This document shows positions 7,874-16,057 of a stretch of 64,000 bases of DNA, piece by piece. Position numbers and translations under genes: made by a program. This stretch comes from Neotamlana nanhaiensis (GTDB lineage: Bacteria > Bacteroidota > Bacteroidia > Flavobacteriales > Flavobacteriaceae). A model generated the notes under the pieces. That model saw nothing but the letters and a program-made list of their open reading frames with translations. It was not told where the DNA came from and did not search any database. Numbering within the stretch: position 1 is the first letter of the stretch; each line of letters opens with the position of its first letter. Location of the stretch: the NCBI RefSeq assembly GCF_000943555.1, contig NZ_JTDV01000011.1, forward strand, positions 1 to 64,000. The letters are read 5' to 3'.

Positions 7874-7894
7874 TTACATATTTAATATTATTAT

Positions 7895-7902
7895 TACTTT
7901 TG
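7895..7902 (+). promoter_or_regulatory. -7 box for fabD
   Basis: TACTTTTG is an exact match to the Bacteroidota TAnnTTTG element, 18 bases before the fabD ATG. No TTG-type -33 is obvious at the usual spacing. Confidence 0.5.
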
Positions 7903-7920
7903 CAAAACTAAATTTTCAAT

Positions 7921-8814
7921 ATGCACGCATATATTTTCCCAGGACAAGGTGCCCAATTTTCGGGTATGGGTTTAGACCTTTACGAAAACTCACCTTTAGC
8001 TCAAGATTTATTTGAACAAGCCAACAGCATTTTAGGTTTCAATATTACCGACATAATGTTTGAAGGTACCGATGAAGACTTTAAAGCCACAAAAGTAGCG
8101 CAACCGTCTATATTTTTACACTCGGTTATTTTAGCCAAAACCTTAGGTGAAAGCTTTAAACCAGACATGGTTGCAGGTCATTCTTTAGGTGAATATTCGG
8201 CATTGGTTGCTGCTGGTGTTTTAAATTTTGAAGATGGCCTAAAACTAGTTTCGCAACGTGCCATGGCTATGCAAAAAGCATGCGATGTTGTTCCCGGAAC
8301 TATGGCAGCTGTTTTAGGATTAGAAGACAAAATAGTTGAAGACGTTTGTGCCAATACCGAAGGTGTTGTTGTAGCCGCAAATTACAATTGCCCAGGGCAA
8401 TTAGTTATTTCGGGCGAAATTAAAGCGGTACAATCGGCTTGTGAAACTTTAACCGAAAAAGGGGCGCGTCGTGCCTTAATTTTAAAAGTTGGAGGTGCTT
8501 TTCACTCGCCTCTAATGGGACCTGCAAGAGAAGCTTCGGCGGCGGCTATTGAAGCAACTACTTTTAATAAACCCAATTGCCCAATTTACCAAAACGTAAC
8601 TGCAAATGCGGTTATTAAAGAAGATGAATTAAAGGCAAATTTAATTGAACAACTTACAGCTCCTGTAAAATGGACGCAATCTGTACAGCAAATGATTGCT
8701 GACGGCGCCACATTATTTACCGAAGTTGGCCCTGGAAAAGTGCTTCAAGGTTTAGTTAAAAAAATAAACAGACCATCGGAAGTAACCTCAGCCGCATTAG
8801 AAACTATTAGCTAA
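7921..8814 (+). CDS. fabD: malonyl-CoA:ACP transacylase
   Basis: 297 residues, the usual length. FPGQGAQFSGMG at the N-terminus, the nucleophile in GHSLGEYSAL (Ser in GHS), the AGV and QRAMAMQ helix, and the catalytic His in GGAFHSPLM are all present. It loads malonyl from CoA onto acyl carrier protein to feed fatty-acid elongation. It is followed by lspA after three bases, so the two form one transcription unit, with the terminator at 9314-9350. Confidence 0.97.
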   Translation: MHAYIFPGQGAQFSGMGLDLYENSPLAQDLFEQANSILGFNITDIMFEGTDEDFKATKVAQPSIFLHSVILAKTLGESFKPDMVAGHSLGEYSALVAAGVLNFEDGLKLVSQRAMAMQKACDVVPGTMAAVLGLEDKIVEDVCANTEGVVVAANYNCPGQLVISGEIKAVQSACETLTEKGARRALILKVGGAFHSPLMGPAREASAAAIEATTFNKPNCPIYQNVTANAVIKEDELKANLIEQLTAPVKWTQSVQQMIADGATLFTEVGPGKVLQGLVKKINRPSEVTSAALETIS

Positions 8815-8817
8815 AAC

Positions 8818-9330
8818 ATGAAGTTTACCAAACGATCGGTTTTTATTTCCGTTGTTATTATTTTAACAATTGCAGTAGATCAAATATCTAAAATTATTGT
8901 TCGAGCCAACATAATTGGGCAAACCAGCACACAACCAAGTGAACGCATCCCAATAATTGGTGATGTTTTTTGGTTAATGAATGTTGAAAATGAAGGTGCT
9001 TTTTTAGGAATGGGTAGCAATTTAAACCCTACTTTAAGGTTAATTTTATTACTTATTTTACCCATTTTGGTTTTAGCATTTGTTTTACACTATATAATAA
9101 AAGACAAAAGCTTAGATAAATTATCGCTTTTTGCCTACGCCAGTATTATTGGTGGTGGTATTGCTAATATTTATGACAGACTATTTCTAGGCTCTGTTAC
9201 CGACTTTCTGTTTATAGATTTCGGAGGTGTATTTAAAACAGGTATTTTTAATATGGCCGATGTGTCAGTTACCACAGGAATGATAATTCTTGTAATTACA
9301 AACTTTAAAAAGAAAAAGGTTGCCAATTAA
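8818..9330 (+). CDS. lspA: lipoprotein signal peptidase (SPase II)
   Basis: 170 residues with four hydrophobic helices. The catalytic aspartates sit in GGGIANIYDRLFLGSVTDF and FNMADVSVT, and the N-terminal DQISKIIV is the conserved first motif. The inner-membrane aspartyl protease cleaves prolipoproteins before the lipidated Cys; many substrates occur in this window (genes at 4329, 12955, 40556, 50763, 57733). Coupled to fabD by a three-base gap. Confidence 0.97.
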   Translation: MKFTKRSVFISVVIILTIAVDQISKIIVRANIIGQTSTQPSERIPIIGDVFWLMNVENEGAFLGMGSNLNPTLRLILLLILPILVLAFVLHYIIKDKSLDKLSLFAYASIIGGGIANIYDRLFLGSVTDFLFIDFGGVFKTGIFNMADVSVTTGMIILVITNFKKKKVAN

Positions 9331-9350
9331 AAGCAACCTTTTCTTTTTTA
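9314..9350. terminator. bidirectional terminator between lspA and galE
   Basis: Ten-base stem AAAAGGTTGC/GCAACCTTTT (9314-9323, 9333-9342) with a T-rich tail on the plus strand and a pyrimidine-rich tail on the minus strand. The last lspA codons lie in the left arm. Confidence 0.85.
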
Positions 9351-9368
9351 TATATGGTAAGATTTAAA

Positions 9369-10391
9369 CTATTTACCTCTCACCTTTTTTTCCCATTTCC
9401 AAGCAGAAGCCATAGCATCATCTAATGTTAATTGGGTTTCCCAACCTAATTCATTTTTAGCATGATTAGTATCGGCATAAGCTGCAACAACATCTCCAGC
9501 TCTTCTATCTACTATTTTATAGTTTAATTTTTCTCCAGACACTTTTTCAAAAGATTTAATAACTTCTAAAACAGAGCTTCCAGTTCCTGTTCCTAAATTA
9601 AAGGTTTCGTATTGCGATTTGTTTTTACCTTGTAACAAGCGCTGTAAGGCTACAACATGTGCTTTTGCTAAATCGACTACATGAATGTAATCGCGAACAC
9701 AAGTTCCATCAGATGTTGGGTAATCATCACCAAAAACCGACAATTGCTCTCTTAATCCAACCGCTGTCTGCGTAATAAATGGCACTAAATTTTGAGGAAC
9801 ACCTAGCGGTAGTTCGCCTATGTTTGCGGTTTCATGAGCTCCAATAGGATTAAAATATCGCAACGCAATGGCTTTTATACTGCTAACAGCATTACAGGTA
9901 TGCTGTATAACTTCTTCTCCAATTTGTTTGGTGTTTCCGTATGGCGATTCGGCTTGTTTAACGGGGGCATCTTCAGTAATTGGTAACGTATCGGCTTGAC
10001 CATAAACGGTACACGACGAACTAAATATAAAATTCGCTTCTGGTAATTTTTTCAATTCTTTTAAAATATAAACCAAAGCGCTAATATTATTTTCGTAATA
10101 TAACAAAGGTTCTTTTACACTTTCACCAACCGCTTTACTAGCTGCAAAATGAATAACACCTTTTACGTCGTTATGCTTTGTAAAAAAAGCTTCAACTGAA
10201 GCCTTTTCTCTTAAATCTAATTTTTCAAAAACGGGTGTTTTACCGGTAATTGCAGTAATGCCTTCTAAAACAGCTTCAGAGGAATTGGATAAATCGTCGA
10301 TAATTACAACGTCAAATCCTTCATTTTGTAATTCTACAACGGTATGCGATCCAATAAATCCTAATCCGCCAGTTACTAATATTTTACTCAT
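9369..10391 (-). CDS. galE: UDP-glucose 4-epimerase
   Basis: 340 residues. GGLGFIGSHT binds NAD, SSSCTVYG and YGNTK (Tyr-x-x-x-Lys) supply the catalytic residues, and RYFNPIGAH plus GDDYPTSDGTCVRDYIHV are GalE-specific. It interconverts UDP-glucose and UDP-galactose for surface glycans. Its start overlaps the end of the aminotransferase gene by eight bases, so the two are translationally coupled. Confidence 0.96.
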   Translation of the reverse strand: MSKILVTGGLGFIGSHTVVELQNEGFDVVIIDDLSNSSEAVLEGITAITGKTPVFEKLDLREKASVEAFFTKHNDVKGVIHFAASKAVGESVKEPLLYYENNISALVYILKELKKLPEANFIFSSSCTVYGQADTLPITEDAPVKQAESPYGNTKQIGEEVIQHTCNAVSSIKAIALRYFNPIGAHETANIGELPLGVPQNLVPFITQTAVGLREQLSVFGDDYPTSDGTCVRDYIHVVDLAKAHVVALQRLLQGKNKSQYETFNLGTGTGSSVLEVIKSFEKVSGEKLNYKIVDRRAGDVVAAYADTNHAKNELGWETQLTLDDAMASAWKWEKKVRGK

Positions 10392-11511
10392 TTAAAAAAT
10401 TTATTATGGTTGATGTTATAAACGCAATTTGTTCGTCATCTAACTCGGTATGCATAGGTAACGATATAACTTCTTGCACCAATTTATTGGTTACTGTAAA
10501 ATCGGCTTCGTTATATCTAGCATCGGCATAAGCTTTTTGCTTATGTAACGGTATTGGATAATAAACGCCACATGGAATACCTTTTTCGTTTAAATGCTTA
10601 ACCAAAGCATCACGATTTCCCGATTTAATTCTTAACGTATATTGATGAAATACATGTTCGTGTTCGTTTCTAAAAGGCGTCACTACTGCATCTGTATTTT
10701 TTAGAGCCTCATCGTATTTTTTAGCTGCTTGTTGTCGTGCCGCATTGTATGCATCTAACTTTGGTAATTTTGCATCCAGAACTGCTGCTTGAATACTATC
10801 TAAACGCGAATTAACGCCAACAACATCATGATGATAACGCTCGTACATCCCATGGTTTACAATACCACGAATGGTATGTGCTAACTCGTCGTTGTTGGTA
10901 AAAATAGCACCACCATCGCCATAACATCCTAAATTTTTTGATGGAAAAAATGAGGTCGCCCCAACATCGCCAATGGTTCCTGCTTTAACCTGTGAACCAT
11001 TTTTACTTTGGTAATTAGCTCCAATGGCTTGCGCATTATCTTCAATAACAAACAAATTATGTTCTTTGGCAATGTCCATAATAGCATCCATATTGGCACA
11101 TTGTCCAAATAAATGCACAGGAACAATGGCTTTAGTTTTTGGCGTAATCGCTTTTTTAACCGCCTCGATATTAATGTTAAAATCGTCTTCGTTAACATCA
11201 ACCAAAACAGGTGTTAATTGTAAAAGCGCAATCACCTCAACGGTTGCTGCAAAAGTAAAATCGGCAGTAATAACTTCGTCACCTGGTTTTAAACCTAATC
11301 CCATCATTGCAATTTGTAACGCATCGGTACCATTAGCACAAGGAATAACGTGCTTCACCCCTAAATAGCTTTCTAAATGCTTTTGAAATTCATGAACTTT
11401 TGGTCCGTTTATAAATGCTGTATTTTCTATAACCTCTTGAATGGAAGTATTTACCGTAGTTTTTATATCATTGTATTGACCTTTAAGGTCTACCATTTGT
11501 ATTTTCTTCAT
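10384..11511 (-). CDS. DegT/DnrJ/EryC1 family PLP aminotransferase
   Basis: 375 residues. Motifs are CANGTDALQIAM, DFTFAATVEVI, VHLFGQCANMD, the DNAQAIGA stretch that contacts the cofactor, and FFPSKNLGCYGDGGAI with the PLP-binding Lys. Such enzymes aminate nucleotide-linked ketosugars. With galE downstream and waaA divergent, a role in O-antigen, capsule or protein glycan synthesis is likely; the precise sugar is unknown. The 148-bp gap to waaA presumably holds divergent promoters, which I could not define. Confidence 0.92.
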   Translation of the reverse strand: MKKIQMVDLKGQYNDIKTTVNTSIQEVIENTAFINGPKVHEFQKHLESYLGVKHVIPCANGTDALQIAMMGLGLKPGDEVITADFTFAATVEVIALLQLTPVLVDVNEDDFNINIEAVKKAITPKTKAIVPVHLFGQCANMDAIMDIAKEHNLFVIEDNAQAIGANYQSKNGSQVKAGTIGDVGATSFFPSKNLGCYGDGGAIFTNNDELAHTIRGIVNHGMYERYHHDVVGVNSRLDSIQAAVLDAKLPKLDAYNAARQQAAKKYDEALKNTDAVVTPFRNEHEHVFHQYTLRIKSGNRDALVKHLNEKGIPCGVYYPIPLHKQKAYADARYNEADFTVTNKLVQEVISLPMHTELDDEQIAFITSTIINFLNE

Positions 11512-11659
11512 CTAAAAATAATTAAAGTCTTCTGTGTAAGTTAATAAGACAGACTTATTTGTAACACTATACTTAGCGTTGTTGGTTACGAAATTACAAA
11601 ATTCGTGTTTCTTACCAATAATATTATTTCAAAGAAATGTATTTTAGCACAAAAAAGAT

Positions 11660-12895
11660 TTGAGTTTTTTATATAGCATTGCAATACAAATAACTGGATT
11701 AGTTTTAAAAGGTCTTGCCCCTTTTAATGAAAAACTTAAAAAAGGCGTTTTTGGGCGTCATGAAACGTTTTCTATTTTAAAAGAAAACATAAATAACACC
11801 GATAAAACGTTATGGTTTCATTGTGCTTCGTTAGGCGAATACGAACAAGGCTTACCCGTTTTTAAAGCATTACGAACGCATTATAAAAACCACAAAATTA
11901 TACTAAGCTTTTTCTCGCCTTCTGGATACGAAATTCGTAAAAACTCGCCAATTGCCGATGTTGTTGTGTATTTACCACTAGATACAAAGCAAAATGCTAG
12001 AACCTTTTTAGATATTGTAAATCCAGAACTTACTGTTTTTATAAAATATGATATTTGGCCAAATATTTTAAACGAACTAAAACAACGCGGTTTAAGAGCT
12101 ATTTTAATTTCGGCTGTTTTTAGAAAAAATCAATCTTATTTTAAATTCTACGGATCGCACTTACGAAACGCTTTATTTGCTTTTGAATATATTTTTACTC
12201 AAAATGAAAATTCTCAAGCCCTATTAAAAACTATTAATTACAACAACACTTCGGTTTCGGGCGACACCCGTTTTGATAGAGTTTCAAGTCAGTTAGACTT
12301 AGATAACAATCTACCTTTTATTGAAACTTTTAAAGACAATAAATTATGTATTGTTGCAGGTAGTACTTGGCCAGAAGGCGAAGCATTTTTAACAAATTTT
12401 ATAAATACGTATCAAAATTTAGATGTTAAATTTATTATTGCGCCACACAATATAAAGGACACTCAAATTCATCATTTAAAGGATAATTTACAATGTAAAA
12501 CGGTACTTTTTTCCGAAAAGGAAAACTCAAATCTAAAAGACGCTAAGGTTTTTATTGTAAATACAATTGGTATTTTATCGAAAATTTACAATTACGCCGA
12601 TATCGCTTATGTTGGTGGTGCTTTAGGTAACACTGGCTTGCATAATACGTTAGAACCTGCAGTTTTTGGAATTCCTATTATAATTGGCAATCAGTATTCA
12701 AAATTTCCAGAAGCAGAAGCTATGATTTCGCGTGGTGGAATGTTCTCGGTTTCTAACCAAAATGCATTTAATAGCTGCTTAAATCAACTTATTAATAACG
12801 AAGTAAAGCGCTTACAAGCTGGCAATAAAAACTCACAGTATGTTAAAGAAAATATGGGTGCGGTAATCCAGATACTAAATTATCTTCGTATATAA
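11660..12895 (+). CDS. waaA: Kdo transferase (3-deoxy-D-manno-octulosonic acid transferase)
   Basis: 411 residues. The N-terminal hydrophobic anchor, LWFHCASLGEYEQGLP, IWPNILNELKQRGL, VAGSTWPEGE and the C-terminal GGALGNTGLHNTLEPAVFGIPIIIG are characteristic of WaaA/KdtA (GT30). It adds Kdo to lipid A on the cytoplasmic face of the inner membrane. The start is a TTG at 11660: an in-frame TAG lies 12 bases upstream and no Met follows within the conserved N-terminus, so a non-ATG start is required. Confidence 0.95.
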   Translation: MSFLYSIAIQITGLVLKGLAPFNEKLKKGVFGRHETFSILKENINNTDKTLWFHCASLGEYEQGLPVFKALRTHYKNHKIILSFFSPSGYEIRKNSPIADVVVYLPLDTKQNARTFLDIVNPELTVFIKYDIWPNILNELKQRGLRAILISAVFRKNQSYFKFYGSHLRNALFAFEYIFTQNENSQALLKTINYNNTSVSGDTRFDRVSSQLDLDNNLPFIETFKDNKLCIVAGSTWPEGEAFLTNFINTYQNLDVKFIIAPHNIKDTQIHHLKDNLQCKTVLFSEKENSNLKDAKVFIVNTIGILSKIYNYADIAYVGGALGNTGLHNTLEPAVFGIPIIIGNQYSKFPEAEAMISRGGMFSVSNQNAFNSCLNQLINNEVKRLQAGNKNSQYVKENMGAVIQILNYLRI

Positions 12896-12954
12896 TAGCG
12901 AACACAAATATGGTTCAACCCATTTAAATTTTATTAAACAAACAACAAAAACCA

Positions 12955-13329
12955 ATGAAAAAATTAATTTTAAGTTCAGTTTTTATTTTAGCGTTAAGTT
13001 TAACATTTACTTCTTGTAGAGACTCAAAAAATGCCGATTCTGCTAAAGAAGCCTTAGAAGAAGCTGCGGATGCCACTGAAAACGCTTTAGAAAAAGCTGG
13101 TGATGCTGTTGACAATGCAGTAGATACCGCCGACAAAGCTGTTGATGATGCAGTTGAAGGTGCCGTAGATTCTGCAAAAGATGCTGCTGCCAAAGCCGGT
13201 GAAACTATTGATAGCGCAGTTGAAAACACTAAAGACGCCGCTAATAAAGCTGTTGAGACTTCAAAAGAATCGCTTAAAAAAGCAGGTGATGCTGTAGATA
13301 AAAAAGTTAACGACTTAAAAGAACTTTAA
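12955..13329 (+). CDS. Ala/Asp-rich helical lipoprotein
   Basis: 124 residues. A signal peptide ends in the lipobox TSC (Cys21). The rest is nearly all Ala, Asp, Glu, Lys and Val in repeated AxDAVDxA-like blocks (for example KAGDAVDNAVDTADKAVDD), predicted to form one long amphipathic helix or coiled coil, like LEA-type or Lpp-like small lipoproteins. Its own terminator follows. It would be anchored in the outer membrane or at the periplasmic face of the inner membrane. No specific function can be assigned. Confidence 0.75.
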   Translation: MKKLILSSVFILALSLTFTSCRDSKNADSAKEALEEAADATENALEKAGDAVDNAVDTADKAVDDAVEGAVDSAKDAAAKAGETIDSAVENTKDAANKAVETSKESLKKAGDAVDKKVNDLKEL

Positions 13330-13358
13330 TACGCTACTCACTTTTATCAATAAACACT

Positions 13359-13386
13359 AAAAACCGCTATTTGGCGGTTTTTTTTA
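13359..13386 (+). terminator. intrinsic terminator after the Ala-rich lipoprotein
   Basis: Stem AAAAACCGC/GCGGTTTTT (13359-13367, 13374-13382) with a six-base loop and a continuous T run. A TAAATTTG box at 13388-13395, right after it, is a candidate -7 element for the next gene. Confidence 0.9.
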
Positions 13387-13426
13387 TTAAATTTGAGTCC
13401 TAAAACCCCAACTTTTTAAAGAAACG

Positions 13427-15652
13427 ATGTATAAACGCTTTAAACCAACCTGCTTTTTACTTCTATTTTTTTTGGCTATGTTTTTTGCTTCGGCTCAAAA
13501 AATTGCCATAAAAACCGAATTTGTAGATAATGGTAGTGTTTACAAAAATCCTAACCATACAAATCCTATAATTCAATTTGAAGAGTATGATAAATGTGTT
13601 GTAACCAGCTTTGTTGGAAAATACACCTATAAAGTTAAATTTAATGGTGTTGAAGGCTATGTACGCGACCGATTTTTATTAGTTAACGAGGCGATGATGG
13701 ATTTATATTTTGATTATGAAGAAGCCCAAAAGCTAAAAGCCATAAAATCGCGAGGCAAAAGCGAAAAAGACCTCGAAATTATAGAACAACTTAAACAAGA
13801 TTCTATAAATGAAGCTAATGAGAAGCGTAAACAAGAGGAGGCTTTAAAAGCAGAACAATTGCGTTTAACCAATATAAAACTTCAAAAAAAGCAAGATTCA
13901 CTTGCCAAAATAAATGCCGAAGAAAAACAGTTAGAGAAAATTCGTTTAGAAAACTTAAAAATTCAACGTCAGCAAGATTCTATTGCTAAAGTTAAAGCGG
14001 AAGCTGCTAAAGCTGAAAAACTTCGACTTGAACAACTAAAACAAAAACGAATTGCAGATTCGATTGCAAAAGTAAGAGCCGAAGAAAAACGCCTTGAAAA
14101 AATTCGTTTAGAAAACTTAAAAATTCAACGTCAAAAAGATTCCATTACTAAAGTGAAGGCAGAAGCTGCTAAAGCTGAAAAGCTACGACTTGAACAACTA
14201 AAACAAAAGCGTATTGCAGATTCGATTGCAAAAGTAAGAGCCGAGGAAAAACGCCTTGAAAAAATTCGTTTAGAAAACTTAAAAATTCAACGTCAAAAAG
14301 ACTCTATTTCTAAAGTTAAAGCAGAAGCTGCTAAGGCTGAAAAACTTCGACTTGAACAACTAAAACAAAAGCGTATTGCAGATTCGATTGCAAAAGTAAG
14401 AGCCGAGGAAAAACGCCTTGAAAAAATTCGTTTAGAAAACTTAAAAATTCAACGTCAAAAAGATTCTATTGCTAAAGTTAAAGCGGAAGCTTCTAAAGCT
14501 GAAAAGCTACGACTTGAACAACTAAAACAAAAGCGTATTGCAGATTCGATTGCAAAAGTAAGAGCCGAAGAAAAACGCCTTGAAAAAATTCGTTTAGAAA
14601 ACTTAAAAATTCAACGTCAAAAAGATTCCATTACTAAAGTGAAGGCAGAAGCTGCTAAGGCTGAAAAACTTCGACTTGAACAACTAAAACAAAAGTGTAT
14701 TGCAGATTCGATTGCAAAAGTAAGAGCCGAAGAAAAACGTCTTGAAAAAATTCGTTTAGAAAACTTAAAAATTCAACGTCAAAAAGATTCTATTGCTAAA
14801 GTTAAAGCGAAAGCTGCTAAGGCTGAAAAACTTCGACTTGAACAACTAAAACAAAAGCGTATTGCAGATTCGATTGCAAAAGTAAGAGCCGAGGAAAAAC
14901 GCCTTGAAAAAATTCGTTTAGAAAACTTAAAAATTCAACGTCAAAAAGATTCCATTGCTAAAGTGAAGGCGGAAGCTGCTAAGGCTGAAAAACTTCGACT
15001 TGAACAACTAAAACAAAAGCGTATTGCAGATTCGATTACTAAAGCAAAACAAGCGACCGCTAATCAAGCTCAACAACAAGATGCCATAAACCGAGCAGAA
15101 CAAATAGAAAAACGCAAACAGCTTATTGCCGCTGCCGCAGAAAAACAACGTTTAGAAATTTTAGAAAAACAACGTATTGCCGACTCTATTTCTAATGCCC
15201 AATCTAATCTAGAAATCAAAGCATCCGAGGAACGCCGTAACACTTGTCTTTACTATATAAATGAATACGACAACTTCAATAATCAGCAATTAATAATAAC
15301 TGAAAAGTATTTTATTAACGATATGCTTAGTATTGAACTATTACGAGAAGGGAATGCTAGTAAAATTCATTTTAATTTAGATGAAAATTTAGGTTGTGCC
15401 GATTATGTTCCGAGTCGTCGATCGAGTGTTCGTGTTACTCTTGAAAACGGACGTACCGTGGTATTCTATCATTCTGGAAGTTTAGACTGCAATTTGTTTA
15501 GTTTAAAAGCTAACCTTTCGCAAGGTGATATCTATCAGTTAAAAAAATCACCTATTTCTAAAATTATTCTGAAGGGGACTAATGGCGAAGTAACATTAAG
15601 CAGTTTTAGCTACAAATCGTTTTTTATTGATAAGTTGAAGTGTATTGAATAA
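13427..15652 (+). CDS. exported protein: SH3-like head, long repeated coiled coil, conserved tail
   Basis: 741 residues. A signal peptide (cleavage likely after ASAQ, about 24) precedes an SH3-like region of about 70 residues (NGSVYKNPNHTNPI to GVEGYVRDRFLL). Residues about 100-600 are highly charged Lys/Glu/Arg-rich helix made of seven 54-residue units, each built from two 27-residue halves that both contain DSIAKV. The last 140 residues form a separate globular domain (from NTCLYYINEYDNF to IDKLKCIE) with four Cys. The protein is likely periplasmic or surface-attached and acts as a long rod or spacer. I recognise no named family. A terminator separates it from the upstream gene. Confidence 0.7.
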   Translation: MYKRFKPTCFLLLFFLAMFFASAQKIAIKTEFVDNGSVYKNPNHTNPIIQFEEYDKCVVTSFVGKYTYKVKFNGVEGYVRDRFLLVNEAMMDLYFDYEEAQKLKAIKSRGKSEKDLEIIEQLKQDSINEANEKRKQEEALKAEQLRLTNIKLQKKQDSLAKINAEEKQLEKIRLENLKIQRQQDSIAKVKAEAAKAEKLRLEQLKQKRIADSIAKVRAEEKRLEKIRLENLKIQRQKDSITKVKAEAAKAEKLRLEQLKQKRIADSIAKVRAEEKRLEKIRLENLKIQRQKDSISKVKAEAAKAEKLRLEQLKQKRIADSIAKVRAEEKRLEKIRLENLKIQRQKDSIAKVKAEASKAEKLRLEQLKQKRIADSIAKVRAEEKRLEKIRLENLKIQRQKDSITKVKAEAAKAEKLRLEQLKQKCIADSIAKVRAEEKRLEKIRLENLKIQRQKDSIAKVKAKAAKAEKLRLEQLKQKRIADSIAKVRAEEKRLEKIRLENLKIQRQKDSIAKVKAEAAKAEKLRLEQLKQKRIADSITKAKQATANQAQQQDAINRAEQIEKRKQLIAAAAEKQRLEILEKQRIADSISNAQSNLEIKASEERRNTCLYYINEYDNFNNQQLIITEKYFINDMLSIELLREGNASKIHFNLDENLGCADYVPSRRSSVRVTLENGRTVVFYHSGSLDCNLFSLKANLSQGDIYQLKKSPISKIILKGTNGEVTLSSFSYKSFFIDKLKCIE
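13931..15064 (+). repeat. seven tandem 162-bp coding repeats
   Basis: Seven units starting at 13931, 14093, 14255 and so on every 162 bp, encoding LEKIRLENLKIQRQ then a KVKAEAAKAEK stretch and LEQLKQKRIADSIAK. The units are nearly identical at DNA level. One unit has Cys for Arg (tgtatt at about 14696) and the last unit degrades into KAKQATANQ. Confidence 0.95.
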
Positions 15653-15851
15653 TCATTAAAGTTTATCTATTGGTTAAAAAAGGTAATTAACTAAACACTG
15701 CTAATTTATTAAACCTTGCATTTAAAATTCCATTTTTCCGTACTCAAAACCTCATATTCACCTTAAAACCAAACCATTAAACACGCTACACAACCTATCC
15801 TTACATTAATATACTGGCTACTTTCGTAGTTAATATTTATCATTTCAAAAC

Positions 15852-15882
15852 AAAAAAAGTCTGCACGAAAGTACAGACTTTT
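15852..15882 (-). terminator. terminator downstream of tRNA-Tyr
   Basis: Stem AAAAGTCTG/CAGACTTTT (15855-15863, 15874-15882); on the minus strand it is followed by a T run. It lies 10 bases after the tRNA 3' end. The remaining 15653-15851 gap holds nothing I can identify. Confidence 0.8.
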
Positions 15883-15892
15883 CACTTTAATG

Positions 15893-15974
<82 letters not shown>

Positions 15975-16057
15975 AAAAACCGAGCGCAAATATATTACGG
16001 TTCTTTGTATCTACAAAATTTTATTTTCAAAATCTTTTCAATAAATTTTCTTAAAAT

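Noticed and set aside
11512-11659. Short inverted repeats in the gap between the DegT gene and waaA
   Set aside because: Stems of five or six bases in AT-rich sequence are not above chance, and no exact promoter box could be placed.
12924-13229. Minus-strand Ser/Ala-rich ORF antisense to the Ala-rich lipoprotein
   Set aside because: Low-complexity shadow of the alanine-rich plus-strand gene, which has a signal peptide and terminator.
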